Below, piece after piece: positions 16,929 through 25,505 of a DNA stretch of 64,000 nt; positions within the stretch are counted from its first letter, which is position 1; the number at the start of each line of letters is the position of its first letter. Where the stretch lies: positions 2,480,001-2,544,000 of the forward strand of contig NZ_CP014646.1 of assembly GCF_001051995.2 (NCBI RefSeq), given 5' to 3'. Made by a program: the position numbers and the translations under genes. The notes under the pieces are model-generated. The model was not told the DNA's origin and ran no database searches. It was given only the letters and a program-made list of their open reading frames with translations. This DNA is from Thauera humireducens (GTDB taxonomy: Bacteria > Pseudomonadota > Gammaproteobacteria > Burkholderiales > Rhodocyclaceae).

Positions 16929-17858
16929 TCAGACGCGGTTGATGATCTTCTCGCCGAACAGGCCCTGCGGCCGGAACAGCAGCACGATGAGCGCCATCAC
17001 GTAGGCGAACCAGATCTCGATGCCGCCACCCACCATCGGCCCGATGTACACCTCGGACAGCTTCTCGCCGACACCGATGATCAGGCCGCCGACGATCGCG
17101 CCCGGCACCGAGGTCAGGCCGCCGAGGATGACCACCGGCAGGGCGCGCAGGGCGACGGTGACGAGCGAGAACTGCACGCCCATCTTGGAGCCCCAGATGA
17201 TGCCGGCCACCAGCGCCACCAGACCTGCCACGCACCACACGATCACCCAGGTCTTGTTCAGCGGAATACCGACCGACTGCGCGGCCTGGTGGTCGTCCGC
17301 CACCGCGCGCAGCGCACGGCCGATCGCGGTCTTCTGGAAAAAGATGGTGAGACCGCCGACCAGCACCGCCGCCAGCGCCGCGGCGATGAAGTCTTCCTTG
17401 TTGATCATGACGCCGCCTTCGATCAGGCCTTCGAACATGATCACCGGGTCCTTCGGCATGCCGACGTTGATCGAGTAGATCTCGCTGCCGAAGAAGGTCT
17501 GACCGAGGCCCTCGAGCACGTAGGCGATGCCCAGCGTGACCATCAGCAGCGTCGCGCCTTCCTGATTCACCAGCTTGCGCAGCACGAAGCGCTCCACGCC
17601 CCACGCCACGATGAACATCACCACGCCGGCACCGATGATGCCGATCACGTTGGCCAGGAACAGGCTGTCACCGCCCAGCGCGGCGTTGGCCCATTCCGAG
17701 AAACGCGCCATCGCGAGCGCCGCCACCAGCACCATCGCGCCCTGGGCGAAATTGAACACGCCGGAGGCCTTGAAGATGAGCACGAAGCCCAGGGCGACCA
17801 GCGAGTACAGCATGCCGGTCATCAGCCCGCCCAACATCGTTTCGATAAAGAATCCCAT
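16929..17858 (-). CDS. livH: Branched-chain-type ABC transporter permease LivH
   Basis: A 309-residue inner-membrane permease with eight or so helices. It shows the LivH hallmarks LMTGMLYSLVALGFVLIFKASGVFNFAQGAMV at the N-terminus (given in pieces: LVALGFVLIF, FNFAQGAM), TAIGRALRAVADDHQAAQSVGI as the ATPase-coupling loop, and ALPVVILGGLTSVPGAIVGG near the C-terminus. It lies 12 bp after livG. Confidence 0.93.
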   Translation of the reverse strand: MGFFIETMLGGLMTGMLYSLVALGFVLIFKASGVFNFAQGAMVLVAALAMARFSEWANAALGGDSLFLANVIGIIGAGVVMFIVAWGVERFVLRKLVNQEGATLLMVTLGIAYVLEGLGQTFFGSEIYSINVGMPKDPVIMFEGLIEGGVMINKEDFIAAALAAVLVGGLTIFFQKTAIGRALRAVADDHQAAQSVGIPLNKTWVIVWCVAGLVALVAGIIWGSKMGVQFSLVTVALRALPVVILGGLTSVPGAIVGGLIIGVGEKLSEVYIGPMVGGGIEIWFAYVMALIVLLFRPQGLFGEKIINRV

Positions 17859-17870
17859 GTCCCGCTCCGC

Positions 17871-18686
17871 TCAGTGACCGCTGCCCAGATAGGCGTTGAT
17901 GACGTCCTGGTTGTTCCGGACTTCGTCCGGCGTCCCGTCGCCGATCTTCTTGCCGTAGTCGAGCACCACGACGCGGTCGGAGATGTCCATCACGACGCCC
18001 ATGTCGTGTTCGATCAGCACGATCGTGGTGCCGAACTGGTCGCTGATGTCGAGGATGAAGCGGCACATGTCCTGCTTTTCCTCGACGTTCATGCCGGCCA
18101 TCGGCTCGTCGAGCAGCAGGATCTGCGGCTCCATCGCCAGCGCGCGACCGAGGTCGACGCGCTTCTGCAGGCCGTAGGGCAGCGCGCCCACCGGCGTCTT
18201 GCGGATGTGCTGGATCTCGAGGAAGTCGATGATCTCCTCGACCTTCTCGCGGTGCGCGATCTCCTCGTTGCGTGCTGCGCCGATCCACAGGGCCTGCTGG
18301 AAGATGTTGGTCTTCATCTTCAGGGTGCGGCCGGTCATGATGTTGTCCAGCACGCTCATGCCCTTGAACAGCGCGATGTTCTGGAAGGTGCGCGCGATGC
18401 CCTGCTGGGCCGCCATGTGCGGCTCCATCTTCTTGCGCTCCTCGCCGCGGAACATGATCTTGCCTTCCTGCGGGTGGTACACGCCGTTGATCACGTTCAG
18501 CATCGAGCTCTTGCCGGCACCGTTGGGGCCGATGATGGCGCGGACCTCATGCTCGCGGATGTTGAAGCTGATGTCGGTCAGCGCTTTCACGCCGCCGAAA
18601 CGCAGCGAGATGTTCTGCAGGTCCAGGATCACGTCGCCGAAGCGGCGGCCCGGCTGGGCGACGGCTGCGGGGTTCATGTCGGTCAT
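17871..18686 (-). CDS. livG: Branched-chain-type ABC transporter ATPase LivG
   Basis: An ATP-binding subunit of about 271 residues with Walker A GPNGAGKSSMLN, Q-loop RTFQNIALFKGM, a divergent signature LPYGLQKRVDLGRAL, Walker B ILLLDEPMAGMN and switch His in LIEHDMGVVM. The degenerate signature (LPYGLQ) is usual in LivG. I place the start at the ATG at 18686 because GAGGA is then at normal spacing; the ATG at 18692 directly abuts that Shine-Dalgarno. It lies 17 bp after the acyl-CoA synthetase. Confidence 0.92.
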   Translation of the reverse strand: MTDMNPAAVAQPGRRFGDVILDLQNISLRFGGVKALTDISFNIREHEVRAIIGPNGAGKSSMLNVINGVYHPQEGKIMFRGEERKKMEPHMAAQQGIARTFQNIALFKGMSVLDNIMTGRTLKMKTNIFQQALWIGAARNEEIAHREKVEEIIDFLEIQHIRKTPVGALPYGLQKRVDLGRALAMEPQILLLDEPMAGMNVEEKQDMCRFILDISDQFGTTIVLIEHDMGVVMDISDRVVVLDYGKKIGDGTPDEVRNNQDVINAYLGSGH

Positions 18687-18703
18687 GTTCATTCCTCGTT
18701 TCC

Positions 18704-20683
18704 TCAGGCCGCGCGCTGGCCGGCCTGCGGCGCAAAGGTCTTCACTTCCTCGATGCGCAGGTCGGCGGAGACCTTGCCGGTACGGCCGTCCTCGTACTTG
18801 ACCTGGGTCTCGATGAACTGGCTCTTCCTGCCCTCGAACATTGCGTCGACCAGCACGCCGTACTTCTCGGCGATGAAGTTGCGGCGCACCTTGCGCGTGC
18901 GGGTCAGCTCGCCGTCGTCGGCATCGAGTTCCTTGTGCAGCACCAGGAAGCGCTTGATCTGGGCGCCGCTCATCTTCGGATCGGTCGCGAGGTCGGCATT
19001 GATCTTCTCGACGCAGCCGCGGATCAGCTCATACACCGCCGACTGCTGGGCCAGATCGGCGTAGCCGGAGTAGGCCATGCCCTTCTTCTCCGCCCAGTTG
19101 CCCACCGCCTCGAGGTCGATGTTGATGAAGGCGGTGACGAAGTCCTTGCCGTTGCCGAAGGTCACCGCTTCCTTGATGTGCTGGAAGAACTTGAGCTTGT
19201 TCTCGATGTAGTTGGGCGCGAACATCGAGCCGTTCGACATCTTGCCGACGTCCTTGGCGCGGTCGATGATCTTCAGGTGGCCGTCCTCGTCGAAGTAGCC
19301 CGCGTCGCCGGTCATGAAGTAGCCCTCGGCGTTGATCGACTCGGCGGTGGCGTCCGGGCGCTTGTAGTAGGCCTTCAGCAGCATCGGCCCCTTCACCAGG
19401 ATCTCGCCGTTGTCGGCCAGCTTGACCTCGACGAAGGGCGCGGGCTTGCCCACCGAATCCAGCTTGATCTGGCCGTCGGGCTGCAGGCACACGTAGGCGC
19501 AGGTTTCGGTCTGGCCATAGAGCTGCTTGAGGTTGATGCCGATCGAACGGTAGAAGCGGAACAGGTCCGGCCCGATCGCCGCGCCGGCGGTGTAGGCCAC
19601 GCGGATGCGGCTCATGCCGAGCACGTTCTTGAGCGGGCCATATACCAGCAGGTTGCCCAGCCAGTACTGGAAGCGGTCGCCCCCCGACACCGGCTTGCCG
19701 TCGAGGATGTCGGCGCCGCAGCGGCGGGCGACATCCATGAAGTGATGGAAGACCTTGCGCTTGAGGCTGCCGGCGTCCTCCATGCGGATCATGACCTGGG
19801 TCAGCAGGTTCTCGAACACGCGCGGCGGGGCGAAGTAGTAGGTGGGGCCGATCTCGCGCAGGTCGGTCATCACCGTTTCGCCGGATTCCGGGCAGTTGAT
19901 GGTGAAACCGGCCACGGTCGCCTGGGCGAAGGAGAACAGGTGGTCGCCCACCCAGGCCATCGGCAGGTACGAGAGGATGTCCTCTTGGTCGGTGAGCCTG
20001 TCGAACTGCATGCCACCGCGCGCCGCCGAGATGAAGGCCTCGTGCGTCTGGCACACGCCCTTGGGCTTGCCGGTGGTGCCCGAGGTGTACAGCATTACCG
20101 AGATGTCGTCGGGCGAACCCTTGGCGATCTCGCCGTCGAGAAAGTCCGGCTGGTTGCGGTCGTGGATGCGCCCCATCTCCTGCAACTCGTCCAGCCCCAT
20201 CAGCAGGGTCTGGGTGTAGTGGCGCATGCCGCGGGCGTCGTCGTAGATCACATGCTCGAGCAACGGCGCCTCGCCGGCGATCTCGAGCATCTTGTCCACC
20301 TGCTCCTGGTCCTCGACGATGGCGAACTTGATCTCGGCGTCCTGCAGCACGTAGACCATTTCCTGCGCCACGGCGTCCTGGTACATCATCACCGGAATGC
20401 CGCCGAGGCACTGGCAGGCGGCCACCGACCAGTACAGCCGCGGCCGGTTGTCGCCGACGATGGCGATGCGGTCGCCGCGCTTGAAGCCCAGTTGCGCCAG
20501 CCCGCAGGCGATCGCCCGCACGTTCTCGGCCACCTGCGCCCAGCTATAGGTCTGCCAGATGCCGTATTTCTTCTCGCGCATGGCGGGCCGCTGCGGCCGC
20601 ACCTGCGCATGGTGCATCAGGTAACGCGGAAAGGTATCCAGCCCCCCTTCCTGCCCTGCATTCCGCACTTGCTTGTCGGACAT
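18704..20683 (-). CDS. AMP-forming long-chain/aromatic acyl-CoA synthetase
   Basis: A 659-residue adenylate-forming ligase of the FAA1-like class. It has the P-loop MLYTSGTTGKPKGV near residue 196, QLYGQTETCAYV near 390, YFMTGDAGYFDEDGHLKIIDRAKD near 465, and the class-typical KMSNGSMFAPNYIENKLK. It activates a carboxylic acid to its CoA ester via an acyl-AMP. As first gene of the liv-type operon, it would trap the imported acid as a CoA ester (vectorial acylation). No strong promoter is obvious in the 261 bp to the divergent MotA-like gene. Confidence 0.9.
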   Translation of the reverse strand: MSDKQVRNAGQEGGLDTFPRYLMHHAQVRPQRPAMREKKYGIWQTYSWAQVAENVRAIACGLAQLGFKRGDRIAIVGDNRPRLYWSVAACQCLGGIPVMMYQDAVAQEMVYVLQDAEIKFAIVEDQEQVDKMLEIAGEAPLLEHVIYDDARGMRHYTQTLLMGLDELQEMGRIHDRNQPDFLDGEIAKGSPDDISVMLYTSGTTGKPKGVCQTHEAFISAARGGMQFDRLTDQEDILSYLPMAWVGDHLFSFAQATVAGFTINCPESGETVMTDLREIGPTYYFAPPRVFENLLTQVMIRMEDAGSLKRKVFHHFMDVARRCGADILDGKPVSGGDRFQYWLGNLLVYGPLKNVLGMSRIRVAYTAGAAIGPDLFRFYRSIGINLKQLYGQTETCAYVCLQPDGQIKLDSVGKPAPFVEVKLADNGEILVKGPMLLKAYYKRPDATAESINAEGYFMTGDAGYFDEDGHLKIIDRAKDVGKMSNGSMFAPNYIENKLKFFQHIKEAVTFGNGKDFVTAFINIDLEAVGNWAEKKGMAYSGYADLAQQSAVYELIRGCVEKINADLATDPKMSGAQIKRFLVLHKELDADDGELTRTRKVRRNFIAEKYGVLVDAMFEGRKSQFIETQVKYEDGRTGKVSADLRIEEVKTFAPQAGQRAA

Positions 20684-20859
20684 GCCCCTTTCTCCTCCGG
20701 TGTCGTACTGCCTGTCTCCTCACCCGCCCCCCTCGGCTTGTTCTTCGGGGCCGGACGCGACACGGCGTGCTGCCCGTGTCGATTCAGGCTGCAGTCTCGC
20801 AAGGCATGTTTGCGCAACTGTTTGTGGAATGTACTGAATTGTTGCAGTTGCCGGGCCGA

Positions 20860-20876
20860 CCCGGCGCAGCGCCGGG
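20860..20876. other. Inverted repeat before the MotA-like gene
   Basis: CCCGGCGC-A-GCGCCGGG is a perfect 17-bp palindrome about 70 bp before the MotA-like start, in the 261-bp divergent region shared with the acyl-CoA synthetase. A second short one, CCGGG-CCGA-CCCGG, overlaps its left side. It could form a hairpin in a 5' untranslated region, but such GC palindromes also arise by composition. Confidence 0.35.
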
Positions 20877-20944
20877 CGAAGGCGTCTGGCGCTCGAATCG
20901 CGCTAGACTGCGGGTCACGCCGAACCCTGCGCAAGAGGTCGCCG

Positions 20945-22021
20945 ATGGAACACAAGGTCTTCACCAAACCGGTCCATGTCACCACCTGGATGGGCGTCTT
21001 CCTGGCCCTGGTCGCGGTGCTCGCCGCAGTGCTGGTGCCACAGCTCAAGCACGCCTTCCTGGCCAACGCCGCCTTCAATGGCCTGATCGTGTTCGTGCTG
21101 GCGATCGGCATCGCGGTGAACCTGCGCCAGGTCTGGCGCCTGCAGCGTGAAGTGCTGTGGATCGAGGCCTTCCAGCAACACCCGGATGCCACGACCGACA
21201 CCCCGCGGCCCACGCTGCTGGCACCCATGGCGCGGCTCCTGTCGAGCCGCAAGCGCGGCCAGTTCCACCTGTCGCCGGCGTCGATGCGCACGCTGCTCGA
21301 CAGCGTGCAGATCCGCCTGGAGGAGCAGCGCGACCTGTCGCGCTACCTCATCGGCCTGCTGATCTTCCTCGGCCTGCTCGGCACCTTCTGGGGCCTGCTC
21401 GTCACGATCCGCTCCATCGGCGAGATCATCGGCAACATGAGCGTGGGCAGCGATCCCGTGGCGATGTTCGAAGCGCTCAAGACCAAGCTCGACGCGCCGC
21501 TGGGCGGCATGGCCACCAGCTTCTCGACCTCGCTGTTCGGCCTGGCCGGCTCGCTGATCGTCGGCTTCCTCGACCTGCAGTCGGGCCATGCACAGAACCG
21601 CTTCTACAACGAACTGGAAGAATGGCTGTCGCACATCACCCGCCTGCCTTCGGGCACCGGCATCGAAGGCGAGGCGAGCGTACCCGCTTACGTGCAGGCC
21701 CTGCTGGAACAGACCGCCGAGGGCCTGGACCGCATGCAGCGCTCCACGGCCGAATCCGAGCGCGAGCGCCGCACCTCCGCGGAACACCTCGCCGAGCTCA
21801 ACACCCAGCTTGGCCGCCTGGCCGAACTCATCGGCCGCGAATCGCGTGACCTGTCCGCGCTGTCGGCCTCGCAGGACGAGTTGCGCGGCCTGATCCGCCA
21901 GCTCGCCCAGCAGCCGGCACAAGGTGTGCAGTTCTCGGAAGACCTGCGCGCCGAACTGCGCCTGCTGTCGCGCACCATCGCCGCCGCACTGGGCGGTGCA
22001 GGCAGCCAGAAGGCGGACTGA
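20945..22021 (+). CDS. MotA/TolQ/ExbB-type proton-channel protein, orphan
   Basis: A 358-residue inner-membrane protein with four likely helices at about 13-32, 43-60, 134-156 and 189-211. The last two (LIGLLIFLGLLGTFWGLLVTI and GGMATSFSTSLFGLAGSLIVG) are the conserved MotA/TolQ/ExbB pair with the small-residue helix packing of stator channels. A soluble, charged C-terminal tail of about 145 residues with coiled-coil character follows. It is 3 bp from an OmpA-domain partner. No flagellar, tol, exb or Zorya effector genes are beside it, so its load is unknown. Confidence 0.82.
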   Translation: MEHKVFTKPVHVTTWMGVFLALVAVLAAVLVPQLKHAFLANAAFNGLIVFVLAIGIAVNLRQVWRLQREVLWIEAFQQHPDATTDTPRPTLLAPMARLLSSRKRGQFHLSPASMRTLLDSVQIRLEEQRDLSRYLIGLLIFLGLLGTFWGLLVTIRSIGEIIGNMSVGSDPVAMFEALKTKLDAPLGGMATSFSTSLFGLAGSLIVGFLDLQSGHAQNRFYNELEEWLSHITRLPSGTGIEGEASVPAYVQALLEQTAEGLDRMQRSTAESERERRTSAEHLAELNTQLGRLAELIGRESRDLSALSASQDELRGLIRQLAQQPAQGVQFSEDLRAELRLLSRTIAAALGGAGSQKAD

Positions 22022-22024
22022 GCC

Positions 22025-23149
22025 ATGGCCCGCCTGTCCCGCCGCCGCGCGCTGGACTTCTGGCCCGGCTTCGTCGACGCCCTAGCCTCGCTGCTGATGG
22101 TGTTGGTGTTCGTGATCCTGATCTTCGTCATCGGCCAGTTCGTGCTCGCCGACGCGGTGAGTGGACGCGACCGCGCGCTGGCGCAACTCAACGCCGAACT
22201 CGCAGCCCTGGCGAAGACGCTCAGCCTGGAGCAGTCGGCCCGCGAACTGGCTGACGTCCGGGTGGGCGAACTGAGTGCCTCGCTCGCCGGTTCCGAGCGC
22301 GAGCGCGAAGCCCTGTCCACCGAGTTGCTCAGCGCCCGCGGCGAACTTCATGCCGCACAGGATGAAGCCAAGGCGCAGCGCGAGGAAGCCGCCCGCCTGT
22401 CCGCCGACATCGCGGCGCTGGCGCGGCTCAAGAGCGAACTCGAGGCCGAGGTCGCGCGCCTCGCCAGCGCCCTCGACACCTCGGAACGCGGCCTCAAGGA
22501 GCAGACCGCGATGTCGGAGCAGGCGATCGCCCAGGTCGAACTGCTCAACCGCCAGCTGGCGGCGGTGCGCACCCAGCTCGAACAGCTCAACGCCGCGCTC
22601 GCGGTCGCCGAGGCTGCGGCCCGCGACAAGGACCTGAGGATCGAGGAGCTGGGCCGCGAGCTCAACCTGGCGCTGGCCGCCCGGGTGAAGGAACTGGCGC
22701 GCTACCGCTCCGAGTTCTTCGGCCGCCTGCAGGCGGTGCTCGGCAATCGCAAGGACATCCAGATCGTCGGCGACCGCTTCGTGTTCTCGAGCGAGGTGCT
22801 GTTCCCGACCGCCTCGGACGAGGTCAGCGCGGAAGGCATGATCCAGCTCACGCGGCTGGCCGAGACGCTGAAGACGTTGTCGGCAGAGATCCCGGCCGAT
22901 CTGCCCTGGGTGCTGCAGGTCGACGGCCACACCGACCGCCGGCCGATCTCAACGGCGCGCTTCCCGTCGAACTGGGAACTCTCCACCGCGCGCGCGCTGG
23001 CCATCGTCAAGTTCCTGCGCAGCCAGGGCATTCCCCCCCAACGGCTGGCGGCGACAGGCTATGGGGAATTCCATCCGCTGGATTCGCGCAACGCCGAGGA
23101 CGCCTACGCCCGCAACCGCCGCATCGAGCTGAAGCTGACGAGCCGCTGA
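22025..23149 (+). CDS. MotB-like protein with coiled coil and OmpA peptidoglycan-binding domain
   Basis: A 374-residue partner of the preceding channel protein. A short cytoplasmic start is followed by one membrane helix (about 17-40) preceded by PGFVDALASLLMVLVFV. Asp18 sits where MotB carries its proton-binding aspartate. A long heptad-rich coiled coil (about 48-230) and a C-terminal OmpA-like domain (about 245-374) follow, with VDGHTDRRPI and NWELSTARALAIVKFL and RRIELKL. The architecture is that of an ion-driven stator anchored to peptidoglycan. Confidence 0.85.
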   Translation: MARLSRRRALDFWPGFVDALASLLMVLVFVILIFVIGQFVLADAVSGRDRALAQLNAELAALAKTLSLEQSARELADVRVGELSASLAGSEREREALSTELLSARGELHAAQDEAKAQREEAARLSADIAALARLKSELEAEVARLASALDTSERGLKEQTAMSEQAIAQVELLNRQLAAVRTQLEQLNAALAVAEAAARDKDLRIEELGRELNLALAARVKELARYRSEFFGRLQAVLGNRKDIQIVGDRFVFSSEVLFPTASDEVSAEGMIQLTRLAETLKTLSAEIPADLPWVLQVDGHTDRRPISTARFPSNWELSTARALAIVKFLRSQGIPPQRLAATGYGEFHPLDSRNAEDAYARNRRIELKLTSR

Positions 23150-23165
23150 GGCGAAGCCGCGCCGC

Positions 23166-23570
23166 TCAGCCCTGCGGCGGACGGCGGGCGTCCTCGAGAT
23201 CCTTCACCACCACCGACAGGGCCTCGGTCGAGATCAGCACCTCGACCAGCGACAACACCAGGGACAGCGCCAGCGTGAGGATGCTGGCGCCGAACAGCAG
23301 CTTGCCGGGCAACTCGGACTCCATGAACAGCGCGAACATCGACAGGGCGCACAGCAGGAAGCTGAACACGCCGAAGCTCTGCATGTACTTCGTCAGCAGA
23401 ATGCGGCGCTTGAGCCCCGGCAACTGGCGCTGGACAAGATCCGCGCTTCGATCGGCCGAGACATTCAGCTGGCGGATCACCTGGGCCAGCGTCAGGAAGC
23501 GGTTGGTATAGGCGAGCAGCAGCAGCGAGATGGCCGGAAAGAGCAGCGCGGGCGTGGTCAGATTCATCAT
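23166..23570 (-). CDS. DUF2721 membrane protein
   Basis: A 134-residue protein with three predicted helices: PALLFPAISLLLLAYTNRFL at the start, then SFGVFSFLLCALSMFALFM and FGASILTLALSLVLSLVEVLI. Between them is the DUF2721 pattern of a short charged segment ending in LKRRILLTKYMQ. The function of the family is unknown. It converges on the OmpA-domain gene with 16 bp between stops. Confidence 0.8.
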   Translation of the reverse strand: MMNLTTPALLFPAISLLLLAYTNRFLTLAQVIRQLNVSADRSADLVQRQLPGLKRRILLTKYMQSFGVFSFLLCALSMFALFMESELPGKLLFGASILTLALSLVLSLVEVLISTEALSVVVKDLEDARRPPQG

Positions 23571-23663
23571 GCGGCGAGTGTAACCCGAGCCCGGCCGGCT
23601 ACCTCCGCCACAACCCTTGGCGCCATGGCCCAGACCGCCCCGCCACGTTGCGTCGCACCCGCG

Positions 23664-25298
23664 TCAGACCTTCACTCGCGCCAGGGCTGCATCCAGGGCG
23701 CTGGACACCTCGGCAAGCCCGCGCGAGGTATCGGCGATCCCGGTCACGGCCATCGCGGAATCCTCGGCACGCCGTGCGATGTCCTCGACACTGCCGGCGA
23801 TCGCAGCGGCAGCGCTCGCCTGTTCCCGCGTCGCCAACTGGATTCCGTCGCTGAGGCGCAGGCTGTTCTCCGCAGACTCGCGGATTTCCGTCAGCGCAGC
23901 GAGCGCCTCCTGGATCAGGCCCACGCTGAACTGGACGCGGGCGCTTCCGGACTCGGCACTGCGGACCGCCGCGAGGGTCTCGGTGTGCAGCGTCTCGATG
24001 ATGGCGCCGATCTCCACCGTTGCAGTGGTCGTCCGCTCCGCCAGCTTGCGCACTTCGTCCGCCACCACCGCGAAACCGCGCCCCTGCTCGCCCGCCCGCG
24101 CCGCCTCGATCGCCGCGTTCAACGCGAGCAGGTTGGTCTGGTCCGCGATCTCCTTGATCACGGTGGCAATCTTGCCGATCTCCTCCGACGACAGGCGCAG
24201 TCTGTCCATGGTCGCCGTCGTCTCGCTGACTGCCTGCGCGAGTTGCTCGATCTCGCTCACCGCATGGCCCGCCTGCTCCATGCCTTCAGCCGCCATGCGT
24301 CGTGTCTCGCGCGCCGCCCCGGCCGACGCCACGGCATTCTCGGCCACCTCGCCGACAACCACCGTTACCTGCTCGACGGCAGCGGCGGTATTGGACGCCG
24401 AATCGCTGGTCCCCGCGGCGCTGTCCGAGACATGGTCGCTCGATCGTTGCAGCGTGCGCGACTCCGCCACGATCCGGGCGCCCGCTTCGCGCACGTTGAT
24501 CATGATCGCCTGCAGGTTAGCCATCATCGCGTTGTAGGCGTCGCCGATGGCTTGCAACTCCCCACCTCCCTGAAGGCGTGCGATACGTCTCAGGTCACCA
24601 TCCTGTTGTGTCGCAGCCATCGTCTCACGCAGGCGTGACAGATCTGCGGACATGCCGCGCACCACGCCGAACTGCAGCCACACGCCGACGAGCAGGGCCA
24701 GCGCCAGCAGGCCCCACAACCATGCGTCAGGCAGCGCAGCGCCACTCAGCGCGGCCGCGGCGAGGAACGCGGCCGCCGCCGTCATGACGCCAAGCCCGCA
24801 ACCGAAACGCCCCACCAGCGACCAGTTCGTCAGCCGCCCGAGCATTCCGGCACGGACCACGCGGCCGTCACGCACATCGAACTTGCCGGGACTGGCGCGC
24901 ATGCGGCGGTAGGCCGCATCGACCCGCGCGATGACCTCGCGATCCGGTCGGCGGCGAACCGATTCGTAGCCCACCACCTCGCCGTTCTCCCTCACCGGCG
25001 ACGCGAAGGCGTGCACCCAGTAGTACCCGCCATCCTTGCGCCGATTCTTGACGTAGCCGCTCCAGGACATACCGGCCTTCAAGGCACGCCACAGGTCCGC
25101 AAAGGCCTCCGGCGGCATGTCGGGATGGCGAACGATGTTGTGCGGCTGTCCGATCAGCTCGTTGCGGTCGAATCCGGACAGTGCGACGAACAGATCGTTT
25201 GCCACCTCGATTCGCCCGGCACGATCCGTCCGGCTGTAGATGAACTCCCCGTCGGGGACGATGGTTTCGTCCGAGCTGACTGGTTGGTTGATGCGCAT
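23664..25298 (-). CDS. PAS-domain methyl-accepting chemotaxis protein (Aer-like)
   Basis: A 544-residue chemoreceptor. The N-terminal PAS domain (about 15-125) has [26 protein letters not shown] and [17 protein letters not shown], the Aer-type flavin/redox PAS pattern. Two adjacent membrane helices (about 170-215) form a hairpin without a periplasmic ligand domain. A HAMP-like linker leads to the signalling domain with the highly conserved tip [25 protein letters not shown]. It probably guides energy or oxygen taxis. No che genes are adjacent. It has its own ATG after GGAGGAATAAATG-like sequence. Confidence 0.9.
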   Translation of the reverse strand: MRINQPVSSDETIVPDGEFIYSRTDRAGRIEVANDLFVALSGFDRNELIGQPHNIVRHPDMPPEAFADLWRALKAGMSWSGYVKNRRKDGGYYWVHAFASPVRENGEVVGYESVRRRPDREVIARVDAAYRRMRASPGKFDVRDGRVVRAGMLGRLTNWSLVGRFGCGLGVMTAAAAFLAAAALSGAALPDAWLWGLLALALLVGVWLQFGVVRGMSADLSRLRETMAATQQDGDLRRIARLQGGGELQAIGDAYNAMMANLQAIMINVREAGARIVAESRTLQRSSDHVSDSAAGTSDSASNTAAAVEQVTVVVGEVAENAVASAGAARETRRMAAEGMEQAGHAVSEIEQLAQAVSETTATMDRLRLSSEEIGKIATVIKEIADQTNLLALNAAIEAARAGEQGRGFAVVADEVRKLAERTTTATVEIGAIIETLHTETLAAVRSAESGSARVQFSVGLIQEALAALTEIRESAENSLRLSDGIQLATREQASAAAAIAGSVEDIARRAEDSAMAVTGIADTSRGLAEVSSALDAALARVKV

Positions 25299-25441
25299 TT
25301 ATTCCTCCCTCGGGTACTTGCATCCTTCACATACGGCGCATCCTGGTACCACGAGGGCATTCCTTGAGCGTGCACGTGCATATGGCTGCGGATTTTGCGC
25401 CATATCAAGGAAATGCCAAGCGAAACACGCCACGTACAGGC

Positions 25442-25466
25442 AAAAAAAACGGCGCCGAAGCGCCGT
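25442..25466 (-). terminator. Rho-independent terminator of icmF
   Basis: On the minus strand ACGGCGC-TTCG-GCGCCGT is a perfect 7-bp stem with a TTCG tetraloop followed by a run of eight Ts, 40 bp after the icmF stop. Confidence 0.9.
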
Positions 25467-25505
25467 GTCCCATTAGGGAGAGGGGAAGCCGGGAGAGACT
25501 GTCCG

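Noticed and set aside
13586..18686. True branched-chain amino acid transporter
   Set aside because: The subunits are of the Liv family, but the operon contains acyl-CoA ligases and a CoA-transferase and the binding protein is unusually long. Leucine/isoleucine/valine as substrate is therefore less likely; gene symbols denote family only.
20945..23149. Zorya anti-phage system
   Set aside because: ZorA/ZorB-like architecture is present, but no ZorC, ZorD or ZorE gene follows; downstream are a DUF2721 protein and a chemoreceptor. Kept only as an orphan motor pair.
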